From Amyelois transitella (Eukaryota; Arthropoda; Insecta; Lepidoptera; Pyralidae), in the NCBI RefSeq assembly GCF_032362555.1, contig NC_083508.1, positions 12,553,001 to 12,617,000 of the forward strand: DNA of 64,000 nucleotides, written 5' to 3'. A program made the position numbers and the translations under genes. Below are positions 32,101 through 42,209 of this stretch, one piece after another (position 1 is the stretch's first letter; every line of letters starts with the position of its first letter). The notes under the pieces are model-generated. The model made no database searches. It was not told the origin of the DNA and was given only the letters and a program-made list of their open reading frames with translations.

Positions 32101-35100
32101 GGCTGGGGGGCAGGGGGGTGGGGGGGGGGGACAATATTACACGTCTAATATTTATAAACTAAAAATAAATTAATATAAATAAATAAATCTATAAACCGCA
32201 CGTTTACGGCATTTTATATAGTTACAGGACCACGCCTTCTCTTTTCCATGGATGTCGTAAAAGGCAATTAAGGGATAGGCTTATGAACTTGGGATACTTC
32301 TTATAGGCGATGGGGCTAGCAACCTGTCACTATTTGAGTCTCAATTCTATCATTAAGCCAAATAGCTGAACGTCTTTTCAAGACTGTTGGCTCTATCTAC
32401 CCCGCAAGATATATGGACGTGACTATATATTTATGCATGATGGAATTGCATAAATAAAGAATAGTCTGTATGCATTAGCTTTGCAAACCTTCTGGTCCGG
32501 AACAACTAAAGGTCCATACAAACCCACCTACATACATACTTACATATGGTCACATCTATATCCCTTGCGAGGTAGACAGAGCGAACAGTCTTGAAAAGAC
32601 TGGTAGGCCACGTTCAGCTGTTTGGCTTATACTCGCCTATAAGAAGAATCCCAAGTTATAAGCCTATCACTTAGTCGCCTTCAAACCCACCTGATGCCTT
32701 CAATGACAACGGCTGACAAATCCAAGGTGGCAACGTTATGTATGGGCTTGATCAGGCCGTCCTGCAGCGGCGGCACGCGGGCCGTATGCATCGCCTCCAG
32801 CGCCACGGCGTGGAACACCTGCAAACAATTGCAGATTGTGGTACTTATTGCCTCCGGAGATACTCGACTCTTAAAACACTGTCACAATTTAAAAAGAAAT
32901 TAAAAATTATTATTACCTCTCCGAGCCTTGCTAATTTGGTATATTATTGTATATGTATATATATTTTATACATACACATACATATGGTCACGTCTATATC
33001 CCATGCGGGGTAGACAGAAGCAACAGTCTTGAAGACTCAATGGCCACGTTCAGCTATTTGGCTTAATGATAGAATGGAGATTCAAATCGTGACAGGTTGC
33101 TATCTCTATTATTGTAATCATTGTGAGGTTCCCCTGCAAAGGTAGCGGAGGTTAGACGGGAGTCGCTTCGTGTAAAAACCTGACTCACCCAATCCAGGAT
33201 TCATGGTCAAAGGCAATCACCCGGCTCCTCTCCAGAGTGGTGAGGACTAAAACCAGGTGGAAGAAAAAGATGCAAAGAGTCCGTTTCTCCCCTGACCCAG
33301 TGGAGTCAGCCGAAATAATGCTTCCCTAAGAAGGAAAAAAAATACAAGGCTAGGAGATGATGCATACCTTGTTGACGGTGTTGCTGGTGCCGACCAGCTT
33401 GATGTACTGCACCACTCGGGGCTCGAAGTACAGGTTCTGCCAGCTGCGGCAGAAGTACTCGCTGTGGTCGATCACAATAGTATACCTTGTTGACGGTGTT
33501 GCTGGTGCCGACCAGCTTGATGTACTGCACCACTCGGGGCTCGAAGTACAGGTTCTGCCAGCTGCGGCAGAAGTACTCGCTGTGGTCGATCACAATAGTA
33601 TACCTTGTTGACGGTGTTGCTGGTGCCGACCAGCTTGATGTACTGCACCACTCGGGGCTCGAAGTACAGGTTCTGCCAGCTGCGGCAGAAGTACTCGCTG
33701 TGGTCGATCACAATAGTATACCTTGTTGACGGTGTTGCTGGTGCCGACCAGCTTGATGTACTGCACCACTCGGGGCTCGAAGTACAGGTTCTGCCAGCTG
33801 CGGCAGAAGTACTCGCTGTGGTCGATCACAATAGTATACCTTGTTGACGGTGTTGCTGGTGCCGACCAGCTTGATGTACTGCACCACTCGGGGCTCGAAG
33901 TACAGGTTCTGCCAGCTGCGGCAGAAGTACTCGCTGTGGTCGATCACAATAGTATACCTTGTTGACGGTGTTGCTGGTGCCGACCAGCTTGATGTACTGC
34001 ACCACTCGGGGCTCGAAGTACAGGTTCTGCCAGCTGCGGCAGAAGTACTCGCTGTGGTCGATCACAATAGTATACCTTGTTGACGGTGTTGCTGGTGCCG
34101 ACCAGCTTGATGTACTGCACCACTCGGGGCTCGAAGTACAGGTTCTGCCAGCTGCGGCAGAAGTACTCGCTGTGGTCGATCACAATAGTATACCTTGTTG
34201 ACGGTGTTGCTGGTGCCGACCAGCTTGATGTACTGCACCACTCGGGGCTCGAAGTACAGGTTCTGCCAGCTGCGGCAGAAGTACTCGCTGTGGTCGATCA
34301 CAATAGTATACCTTGTTGACGGTGTTGCTGGTGCCGACCAGCTTGATGTAATGCACCGCTCGGGGCTCAAAGTACAGGTTCTGCCAGCTGCGGCAGAAGT
34401 ACTCGCTGTGGTCGATCACAATAGTATACCTTGTTGACGGTGTTGCTGGTGCCGACCAGCTTGATGTACTGCACCACTCGGGGCTCGAAGTACAGGTTCT
34501 GCCAGCTGCGGCAGAAGTACTCGCTGTGGTCGATCACGCGCACCCAGTCCTTCTGGTCCACAGATACTTCTATGTAATACGCGTACGATCTGTGCAAATA
34601 CGTGTTATTAAGTTATTTGAATGGTAATTAATTCTTTGTTTTATTACGACTAGTTATTGGCTTCATACGTTGAATCTATGTGTCTTCAACACTGAGTATG
34701 CCGAAGACCGGACACAATGGATAGAGAAAAGCGGACCATGGGACTTTGATTCAAAAAGTTTCATTCAAATCCATTCATTAACTCCTGAGATTAGCGTGAA
34801 CATACAAACAGAGTGACTTTTTTTTTCAAATTCATGCTCAGTTACTATATTTTCATCGTATAAACTATTTTTTGAAAATTTACTTATAATTTTTTTACTG
34901 TATTTATACAAAAAATTATAAATATTATAAGAGTTTGTTGGTTTGAACGCAGTAATCTCAGGAACAACTGGTTCGAATTGAAAAATTCTTTTTGCGTTGA
35001 ATAGACCATTTATCGAGGATGGCTTTAGGCTATATGTATAACATCACGCTACAACTATAAGGAGCAAAGAAATAATAGAAAAACATAAAAAAAAACGGGG

Positions 35101-38100
35101 AAAATTATTAATCCTTGAGGGCTTCAATAATGCCCAAAATAACAAATCCACGCGTACAAAGTCGCGAGCACAGCTTGTGTACTGATTGACATGTACAAAT
35201 AAATTATGTAAATTCACAATAGTTTTTTTTTTATTATCAACTAATTAATATTAATTTATATTGTATAAATTAATTAATAAAAGGCATGGCAAATGCAATT
35301 TATTTTATTTTTATTTATATTTATTATTAGTACACAGAATTTGAATCTCAGTTCTATCATTAAGCCAAATAGCTGAACGTGGCCTACCAGTCTTTTCAAG
35401 ACTGTTGGCTCTGTCTACCCCGCAAGGGATATAGACGTGACCATATGTATGTACAGTTCAGAAAATAGCACATAATATACCTGTTGTCCCTATCCCAAAG
35501 CAGCAGCCGTATATGATTGATGATGGTTCGCGCGTCCAGCCGCACCAGGATGCCGGCGCCGTCGTCGCCGATGGTGTGGCGCGTGTAGCCGCGCTCCATG
35601 TCGTAGCCGTCCGTGTCGCCGTCCAGCAGCGCCGCGCGCATGTCGCCGCTCAGCACGCGCGCGCCGCGCTTCGCGCTCGCCACGTTCTCCTCGGGCACTG
35701 GGGACGGTTACAGAGTGCCGTGTGGTTACCGGCGTCAAGTGATGATTACAGTGCGCACAATGTTACCGGCGTCAATTTTCAATCAAATTGCAAGAGCGTA
35801 ATCTACCCTCTTCGAGAAAAAAGGGCGTGATTTTATGTTTGTAAATAGGTTGTGGTACTAAATAGCGCCGTTTGGTTCCCGGCACCAACATATAAAAGAA
35901 TAGGACATACAAATTATTATTACGTGCCGCGTCGTTACGGCACTAATTAAAAAAAAAAGAATAGGACCACTCCCTCTCGTTCCCATAGATGTCGTAAAAG
36001 GCGACTTAGGGACTAAGACTATAAACTTGTGATTCTTCTCTTAGGCAACGGGCTAGCGACCAGTCACTATTTGAATTTCAATTCTACCATTAAACCAAAC
36101 AGCTGAACGTGGCCTATATCAGTCTTTTTAAGACTGTTGGCTTTGTCTACCCCGCATGGGATATACCTACACGTGAATACATACATAAAATCACGCCTCT
36201 TTCCCGGAGGGGTAAGCAGAGACTACCTCTTTCCACTCTCTCTGCATACTTCCTTCGCTTCATCCACATTCATAACTCTCTTCATTCAAGCTCAGCGGTT
36301 TCGGATACTTTCGACCTGACCCTTTACCAGGACGTCCTTAATTTGATCAAGATACGTTCGTCTAGGTCTTCCCACTCCGACCTTTTCCTCCACACGTGAA
36401 TATTATGTATCATTATTTTCACAACTCACACAGCAGCCCCCTGTGCCTCAGCTCTGTGCTCTTAGTCCTGGTCTTCTCCTGTATGGCGTCGAGCAGCATG
36501 TCGGGAGTCACCAGGGAGAACGGCCGCACCACCGTCAGCAGTTCCTCGAGGCTCATCAGCGTTAGACGCACGCACTTGAGGATTTTCTCCTGGGGAATAA
36601 AAAAATAAATAAAATAACAATAATGAACGGATACGGATATTAGATTCGTAATAATAAAGAAGTCTATTCTTAAAAAAATCATAAACCAATTTTTTTAAAT
36701 TTTACACCAGATACATATACAAATTACGACGTGTTAGCACAAATTGAGATTTAGGATCACTTAGTAGGTGGCTAATTTCGTCGCTTTTTGTAGGTGGCGC
36801 TAAATTCGTCGCTTTTGGTAGGTGGCGCTAAATTCGTCGCTTTTTATAGGTGGCGCTAAAAAGCTAGTACGGTAATAATTCTCACCACTTGAGCCTGTCC
36901 GCCCTCGGATTTGACCCACATCTGGTTGGCGGTGAACCAGTTGCACACCGCCTTGAAGATGTCCACTTCCGGGGCGAAGAACGAGTCTCTCTCCAGGAGG
37001 CCTTGCAGGGCTTCCTATATTAACAGGTTTAATTATTAATTTATTTATTCTTTATTGCAACATTTAATTATCTTAAAGTATACCATTGGGTTAAGCAGAG
37101 AACCTTTGTGTGGGTGGTAAATTGACAAACTTACTTTACATTTAATTTATTTATTTATTTTCATTTTAAAGCTTCATGAATATTCACTGGAACATGGCCT
37201 ATCAGTCTTTTCAAGACTGTTTGCTTTATGTTTGTTAGGGTTTTGAGCTCCAAAATGGATAGCACTATGTTGTCATTTTGGAGCAAATTACTAAGAGGTG
37301 CTGTCAAATAATTTTAAATATTTGTTTACTTAATTAAATCTCTAACATAATTATAAGTAAAATTGTTACTAACATTCTTGGATCTTGGTTGTCTGAATAA
37401 ATGAATTATTATATTATTATTTATCTACCCCGCAAGGGATATAGACGTGATTATATTATGTATGTTTCACAAAAAACAAACGAGTTCGTGAAAGTAAAAA
37501 ATCTGGATAGTGACGAATATAGCGATTTATAGTCAACATACCACAGACAATTGCAAGAGTGTGTCATGCTTGAGAACTTCAGTCGCATTTCTATCCAAGA
37601 AATTGTAGCAGTAATCCATCAACGCGTCAAGCCCGTACAGTCTGCAAATAAAAATTATTAACTCTCTCAGCCTTGCTAAGTATCTATTGTATATATTTAA
37701 TTTAAATTTAATATTTGGTATTTACATATGTATTTTATAATGTTTTATTTATGTATGTCGATAAATAGTTGTGTGAGTGGAGTACACGTCTGTCACCCTA
37801 TCTATCATGACTCCTATCTCGGGCCTGCTGGCAGATATTTCTTTGAAATAAGCAGCACCTATGTAATTTTGTTTCTTGTGGCTATCATTCTCGATGTTTT
37901 CTGTGTACATAAATGAGTAAATAAATAAAGATCCGTCATAGATATAATTGTCTAGCCCGCTGAAAACAAACTATCGTCCGTCTCTTTGAAAATAAAACTT
38001 TATATATTCCTCTAATACAAGCCTCTGATCTAGTATGTAGCTGATCGTTGATTACTAACAGAGGCTTAGCGGTCGATGGTGCCACTAGGAGAAAACGAGA

Positions 38101-39089
38101 TAAAGAAATAAAACGAGGATCAATTACAAAAGAGAATTTCTTTTTTTCTTTGCTGATTTAGTATCTCACTGCTGGAAACTGATAGAGATTCAAGAAAGCA
38201 TCTTATTTTATTTACAAATTATTTGCGTTCCACAAACAGCCTTCACATGTCCTTAGCGTTATCTGTAGAGAAATCCGGGTCCACTATAATCTTGTTCTCC
38301 TAAATAAAAATTAAAAAAATTTCTAGAGAATGGGCTTAAATACAGAGCTGTGGTTCTCCATAACACCCAGCCTTGCTCAAAATCTTGCCTTTACAAGCCC
38401 TTAACATCGCTCTCACTACAACGTCTTATCAAATCACGTGACAATCTCAGTTCTCGATCTGCTGAAAGTGGAACTGGTACCTGGCAGCGTCCAGCACAGC
38501 GCACACGTTCCTCAGCGCCAGCACCTGCCGCAGGTAGTCGGAGATGGCGGCCTCCAGCTGCTGGAAGTTGAACTGGTGCGCCAGGCCCAGCATGTCCAGG
38601 ACGCACTCCTCGCGGAGCAGCGATAGGCCCATGTGACCTGCTCGGGAATATTTAACGCGTTTGTTAAATCCGAGATAGAGATGTAATTTTTTGTATGTTA
38701 ATTGCTGAAGAAAATTAAGAGCTTAAATGATTAGTTTTCGAATGTGGATGAAGCAAAAGAAATATGCAGGGTTTGGCACAATTGGAAATATGTTAAATTA
38801 GTAAGTAGAAATCATGGCAAATAGAATATTAGTCTCTGTCCAAGAAAGAATATAAATATATATATTATATTTATATTGGTATGTTTATGTAGTTTATTAC
38901 TGTCATTTATTTAAGTACTAGCATGTATGTTTAGTTAAATATGTTAAACGTTATTTATGCACACGCCATACCGCTCTAAAATTCATCTTTCCTCTCATGG
39001 GTCTACTGGAAGAGATTTCTTGTGAAATAAGTAGCACCTTTGTACTAGAATTATTGTAATAAATGCTCCTGTATATAATTTTGTGTACA

Positions 39090-39120
<31 letters not shown>

Positions 39121-41027
39121 AGAAGCATTATTTTATGTATAAGCAATTTATAATAAATTTATTTATTATATTATATATATATAAATTAATTATGCATCAA
39201 TGCTGGCCTGGTATTAAAGTGATAACATTGTGGTGCACCATTGCTTCTAGATTATAAAAGAGAGAGGCTTATAAACAGGGATTTCTTAAACCAGGTGTTA
39301 AGCTAGCAACCTATTACTACCTCTTAACCTCAATTCTATCACAAAGACAACGTATTATCTGTTAATTTTCTTGAAACTATTAGCTTGTTCCACCCTTTAA
39401 AGTATTTTGTGAGAATGTTTATAATTTCATGATCCTCATATGTACCTGAGTAAACATAACGCAAGAGAGCTTTGAAAGCTTGCAGAGGAGCTTGAAGTTC
39501 CACTTCAGCCTGAAACAAAGAAAGACAAATTAGTAGTTGTATGAGTCCATAAAATTATGAGCTTAATATTTATTCTCCACATAGCATGTAGATCAAAAAG
39601 TCACCTCTCTCCACTTTTTAACCGACATTCTTGACCTGTATGTTTGTTCATTCGTATGTATGTAGGTGTGTTTGTCCAAGATTATCTCGTGTTTCCCTAA
39701 ACCGATTTTGATGCGGTTTTCAGGAAAGTGTTTGCTAAACTTAGGAGAAGGTTTCAGACATTTACTGTACATCAAAAAGCAGGACATTGATTCAAGGCGG
39801 TTCTCTTTTTACAATTTTTTTCCTAGGTTTTCTAATATACCACAAAAAATTGAAACTAACCATTTGTTTCGATATGTAATACCATCTGTTTTTGACAGGA
39901 ACTGTTTAGATGAAATGTCTAGTTCGTGCAAGTTAAGAACTCTTGATTAGTGGTTACAACACCTTAACATTTAACTTTAGTTTCAAATTTTGAACATTGG
40001 GTCAAAGATTGTAGTGCAATTGCAAAAACATATGTTATTTTTTTTAAATAATTTAAACAAGGTACAATAAAGATTTAACTACACATTAAGAAAAAGATAT
40101 ATGTAGATCTATTTTCAACATGGGATTGCTTATTGAGATCAACTTCAATTACTTTAATTATATTTACTACCACTTCCAAAGCACATATGTAGAAGAAGCA
40201 GCGGAACAAACTACACTGCACCATTTTCACTACATTAAAATTTGGAGCCAAAAGCTAAATATACTCGCCTGATTGGCCTCCCTCATGCCCCCATACAGCA
40301 AGGCTCTGAAATAGTCGCTACTGGCCGCCAGGATCACTTTGTGGGCGGGGATCCGCTGCCCCTCCACTATCAGGGTCACATCTGAGTACTCCGACGAAAG
40401 GCACAGGGACCCTATTTTTTCTGATAAGTGATCTGGTGAAAAACAAATTTAATTTGGAACAATTATTTTAAAATGTGTGGTATAAATATACATATAAAAT
40501 TCCAATTAAAAAATTCCAATCAAAACATGAAAGTAGATTATCACAATTTTTATTTTTGTGTCTGGCATGGTGGTGATATATCATATGTATTATATGTATA
40601 TATAATCACGTCTCCATCACCTGTCTAACATACAGAGCCAACAGGCTCCAAATGAAGGACAAGCCAACAGTATGGCATAATGATAGAACTGAGATTCAAA
40701 TAGTAAATGGTAACCTATTACCTCAAAGAATGTAATATTATGATATATTTAAACTTGAGGTTCTCAAGTTTAAATATATCAGCACTACATATTTTCATAA
40801 CAAAGTTCCTCTATTTTCTCTGGCTATGTGTAATCACAAAAAGTTGTGGACCAATTTGTTGCTGTAAAATAGGGTTTTCTGAGGAAGGTTTATTCCATAT
40901 ATGCTACCCGTGTAAAGTTAGTGAGGGTCGCTAGTATATTCATCAATGACTTACTAATATGCTCAATATCTCCAACACGAGTGCTCGGTGTGTTGTTCAC
41001 AGTCATGTACTGGTGCTGGCTGCTCAT
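29195..41027 (-). CDS. BTBD9: BTBD9 (BTB-BACK-discoidin-like protein), 646 aa, 14 coding exons
   Basis: Exons in order of translation: 41027-40955, 40432-40269, 39509-39446, 38637-38481, 37641-37542, 37014-36886, 36589-36430, 35697-35481, 34589-34430, 32818-32691, 32102-31863, 30547-30469, 30092-29984, 29355-29195. Every join keeps frame. The family acts as a cullin-3 adaptor and is linked to sleep and dopamine in flies and restless legs in humans. The BTB fold comes first (EYSDVTLIVEGQRIPAHKVI, SSDYFRALLYGGMREA). A BACK domain follows (LDYCYNFLDRNATEVL-like MDYCYNFLDRNATEVL). Two F5/8 type C domains then start at ALLDGDTDGYD and ALLNGDTEHYDWEHGYTCHQ, each ending in an RSWQ...YI/IRIVGTxNxVN element. 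The tail is Ser/Glu-rich. Human BTBD9 is 612 aa and aligns throughout by eye. The exon 2 donor is GC (CAG then GCGAGT). Exon 9 is followed by nine partial copies of itself (see array). The upstream acceptor at about 41058 implies a 5' UTR exon. Confidence 0.95.
29381..29630 (-). repeat. TATG-tail SINE-like repeat, near full length
   Basis: ACATACATACATTTAATCAC, CACGTCTATATCCCTTGCGG through to TTGGTGCCGAGAACGGCAC. It starts 25 bp from BTBD9's last exon, inside the last intron. Confidence 0.85.
30597..30790 (+). repeat. GAAGCGG repeat, second subfamily
   Basis: CTGCAGTGCAGTTTGTTACC, CTTGGAAGCGGCAGTAAACT, GAACCAATGTTGTGAAAC and GATATGAAGTATCCTATAAT. Subfamily shared with the 52515 copy. Confidence 0.7.
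30830..31200 (+). repeat. Interspersed repeat of unknown class
   Basis: It reads GTCGACACGATAGGCCCTTG, GCGTTGCGTCCGCTCG, ACTAACCGATGCTCTTACGG and AAAACATCGTGGGGAAACCT, wording common in lepidopteran interspersed repeats. It is 5' of a reversed tRNA SINE. Class not certain. Confidence 0.4.
31205..31487 (-). repeat. tRNA-headed SINE, full length
   Basis: Reversed: tail ATAAATAAATATATACCGGA, CCTCAAAGTAAGTTCGAGAC, CCAAGACCCAGGCCAATCAG, then the tRNA head with TTTGAACCCGGGACCTCCGG and CGCTGCGCCACAGAGGCCGT. Lies in a BTBD9 intron. Confidence 0.85.
31581..31826 (+). repeat. TATG-tail SINE-like repeat, full body
   Basis: GCCGTGTGGTTCCCGGCACC to CCCCGCAAGGGATATAGACG and TGACAT. Its 3' end runs into a stray 25-bp piece of BTBD9 exon 11 (see findings). 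Confidence 0.85.
32218..32428 (+). repeat. TATG-tail SINE-like repeat
   Basis: Begins at GGACCACGCCTTCTCTTTTC and ends at ATGGACGTGACTATATAT. It lies in the intron between BTBD9 exons 10 and 11. Confidence 0.8.
32535..32682 (-). repeat. TATG-tail SINE-like repeat, truncated, next to BTBD9 exon 10 donor
   Basis: Reversed copy from ATACATATGGTCACATCTAT to ACTTAGTCGCCT. It stops about 8 bp from the splice donor of exon 10 (32690). Confidence 0.8.
32965..33112 (-). repeat. TATG-tail SINE-like repeat, 3' part
   Basis: Reversed: CATACACATACATATGGTCA, GTCTATATCCCATGCGGGGT to CAAATCGTGACAGGTTGCTA. Confidence 0.8.
33368..34537 (-). repeat. 118-bp tandem array made from BTBD9 exon 9 (10 copies)
   Basis: Copies of a 108-bp segment start at 33368 and repeat every 118 bp up to 34430. 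Each is the 3' end of exon 9 (residues VIDHSEYF to NTVNK) with its splice donor. Copies are parted by a 10-bp spacer (GTATACTATT on the minus strand). The copy at 34430 is the real exon; it alone has the 5' part and acceptor. The copy at 33368 keeps the likely original donor context (AAG then GTATGCATC). The copy next to the exon (34312-34419) has three base differences; the other eight intronic copies look identical to the exon. Since 118 is not a multiple of three and the third frame stops, read-through would not extend the protein by repeats. Confidence 0.95.
34800..34927. other. AT-rich intron sequence
   Basis: Low-complexity A/T DNA of the BTBD9 intron between exons 8 and 9; no feature. 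Confidence 0.3.
34928..35176 (+). mobile_element. Short Helitron-type element
   Basis: ATTATAAGAGTTTGTTGGTT, TGAACGCAGTAATCTCAGGA to CACGCGTACAAAGTCGCGAG then CACAGCTTG. The 3' end is CTTG in place of CTAG, and the hairpin arm is damaged. Confidence 0.65.
35338..35452 (+). repeat. TATG-tail SINE-like repeat, 3' part
   Basis: TTTGAATCTCAGTTCTATCA to CCCCGCAAGGGATATAGACG and ATATGTATGTA. It stops about 30 bp from BTBD9 exon 8. Confidence 0.8.
35795..35850 (+). repeat. RTE-like LINE tail remnant
   Basis: CTACCCTCTTCGAGAAAAAA and GGGCGTGATTTTATGTTTGT match only the last about 50 bp of the family. Confidence 0.45.
35860..36400. repeat. Composite: TATG-tail SINE (+) joined tail-to-tail with RTE-like LINE fragment (-)
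   Basis: 35860-36178 is a forward SINE with its first part duplicated (GCCGTTTGGTTCCCGGCACC, then GTGCCGCGTCGTTACGGCAC). It ends at GGGATATACCTACACGTGAA. The CATACATAAAATCACGCCTC tail of a reversed LINE 3' fragment follows at once and runs to GTCTTCCCACTCCGACC at about 36385. Confidence 0.75.
36764..36860. repeat. 28-bp tandem repeat with AGGTGGCGCTA cores
   Basis: Four units in the BTBD9 intron before exon 7. AGGTGGC occurs at 36766, 36792, 36820 and 36848, the last three as AGGTGGCGCTAA, parted by ATTCGTCGCTTTT. The core resembles the insect CTCF insulator motif (AG(G/A)TGGCGC). Binding is inferred only. Confidence 0.7.
37182..37465 (+). repeat. TATG-tail SINE-like repeat split by a 200-bp insertion
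   Basis: The SINE part ATGGCCTATCAGTCTTTTCA to GTTTGCTTTA (to 37228) resumes at TTATCTACCCCGCAAGGGAT (about 37424). Between them lies an unrelated insert ending in AATTATTATATTATTATT. Confidence 0.7.
37930..38330. other. Intron sequence without recognised elements
   Basis: BTBD9 intron between exons 4 and 5; AT-rich, nothing supported. Confidence 0.3.
38735..38835 (+). repeat. RTE-like LINE 3' fragment, old
   Basis: AATGTGGATGAAGCAAAAGA and AATATGCAGGGTTTGG correspond to the NVDEAKEVC codons of the 19295 copy; strongly decayed. Confidence 0.5.
39085..39121 (+). repeat. (AAAT)n microsatellite
   Basis: About nine AAAT units in a BTBD9 intron, possibly a decayed retroelement tail. Confidence 0.85.
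39265..39420 (+). repeat. TATG-tail SINE-like repeat, very old copy
   Basis: GGCTTATAAACAGGGATTTC, AGCTAGCAACCTATTACTAC and TTCTATCACAAAGACAAC follow the family order with many changes. Confidence 0.5.
39648..39810 (+). repeat. Repeat of unknown class (shared with 22008-22165)
   Basis: GTCCAAGATTATCTCGTGTT, CTAAACCGATTTTGATGCGG and AAGGCGGTTCTCTTTTTA repeat the order seen in the PGAP3 intron copy. Confidence 0.55.
40165..40225 (-). repeat. GAAGCGG repeat fragment
   Basis: ACCACTTCCAAAGCACATAT and AGCGGAACAAACTACACTGC are the reversed core. It ends about 45 bp from the GC donor of BTBD9 exon 2. Confidence 0.65.
40583..40720 (-). repeat. TATG-tail SINE-like repeat, old
   Basis: TATGTATATATAATCACGTC, ACATACAGAGCCAACAGGCT and GAACTGAGATTCAAATAGTA; reversed and diverged. 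Confidence 0.6.
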
Positions 41028-41057
41028 CTTCTACAGACATCAAATGCTCCTACTGGA

Positions 41058-41870
41058 TCTGAACAAAAATAATACACACATTATGTTGTGACAGCATTTG
41101 AGTGTTAAAATTAAGTGGAACATAGACAGTTTACAAGAACCTAAAGAAAAATTGGCCTAGATATAAATATCCTCCAAAGATTACGGAATTTTCATGATCT
41201 GAACAGTATTTTTAAAGTTAAAAACCACTTATAAACAGACAAACCATTAATATACCGTAGTATACAGAAAAGTATCTACCTACATAGCGAAAGGTAAAGG
41301 TTGGCCTTTGTGTAAGTAGGTATATGCATATTGCAAAATTGCAATTTCAAATAGAATCGGCAAATTAAAGGATATTAACAAATTTTAAGGTATTTTAACA
41401 AACATGCAGAACGAAGAGATTTAAAAATACCTAAATAATACCAGTAACTACGGTTAAAACTCGAATTATTTGTTTATACGTAGTAATTTCTAGACACCGT
41501 ACCTGGTACGAAAAGAAATGGTTGGATATAGCTTGCGATTTTTTCAAAGACTTATAAATCGTCGCTTTCGTTTATTAATTTCAACAAAAAATCCTTCACA
41601 TAAATAGACCAAGAAGTTACCAACAAACAGACATCACAAATTCGTGAATCGTGAACAAAAACAATCAAGCAAGGTTCAGATAAAATCCCACAGAATAACA
41701 ACAAATTGCCAAAGCAAGCAAATCGCAGCAGCGCGCATCAGTGTAATAATTGACATTGTCACACGTAATTGACAGTGACGTGACAGTTAACATTCATACA
41801 GATTGATACAGATAGGTACGTTACAGCTAAAAACTACTTTTTTATACTGATGCTGCCTTAAGTACTTTTC
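41058..41870 (-). promoter_or_regulatory. BTBD9: Likely 5' UTR and promoter region of BTBD9
   Basis: An acceptor (TTTTGTTCAG) lies just upstream of the start codon at about 41058, so a non-coding first exon should lie here. A cluster of TGACA/TGTCA words follows (ATTGACATTGTCACACG, TTGACAGTGACGTGACAG, 41749-41790), including TTGACAGTGAC at 41769-41779 also found in the PGAP3/GTPBP10 promoter. Exact start site not visible. Confidence 0.45.
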
Positions 41871-42209
41871 TTGATTCACCACCCTCGCGTTGCTTTGGGT
41901 CTCCGCATCGGGGCTGAAGTCTGCGTAAATCACTCTATCATCCGCAGATCGCCTTTGCCACCACGGACTCTCTTGCGTTTCGGGTGCCGGCCGTCAATCC
42001 CGTGGCTTAAGAGCCTCAGATCGTACGGGACGACGGCAAGCACCCTGACGGGATATGCAGATACGTTGGCGGTGTCTTATCTACCAGCGACCAGTAGGGA
42101 AGCTGGAGCAGCGGTGGATACCCGGAAATACTATAAGACTTATAAATACCATTGTCTCGATACCCAGTATCAGTATCCAAAGTTATATAATATATTTTTT
42201 AGTTTGTAG
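41871..42209 (+). other. GC-richer island with a 112-codon open frame, unrecognised
   Basis: The frame (MIHHPRVALGLRIGAEVCV onward) has no family I know, no good upstream splice signal and ends in AT-rich DNA. Composition differs from the flanks, so it may be an old inserted element or a 5' exon of a non-coding transcript. Function cannot be assigned. Confidence 0.25.

Noticed and set aside
33357-34597. A ladder of 79-102-codon open frames on both strands across the array
   Set aside because: They are the same 118-bp unit read in shifting frames; each stops in the third frame. Only the exon 9 part is coding.
38447-38480. BTBD9 exon 4 continuing YQFHFQQIEN-stop
   Set aside because: The GTACCAG donor at 38480 gives the family-expected DAAR-LYGLDAL join and keeps the frame.
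39085-39121. CRISPR-like or satellite array
   Set aside because: It is a simple AAAT microsatellite; no spacer structure anywhere in the window fits a CRISPR.
41871-42209. A new 112-aa gene
   Set aside because: No homology, no supporting splice or promoter signals; kept only as an unrecognised GC-richer island.
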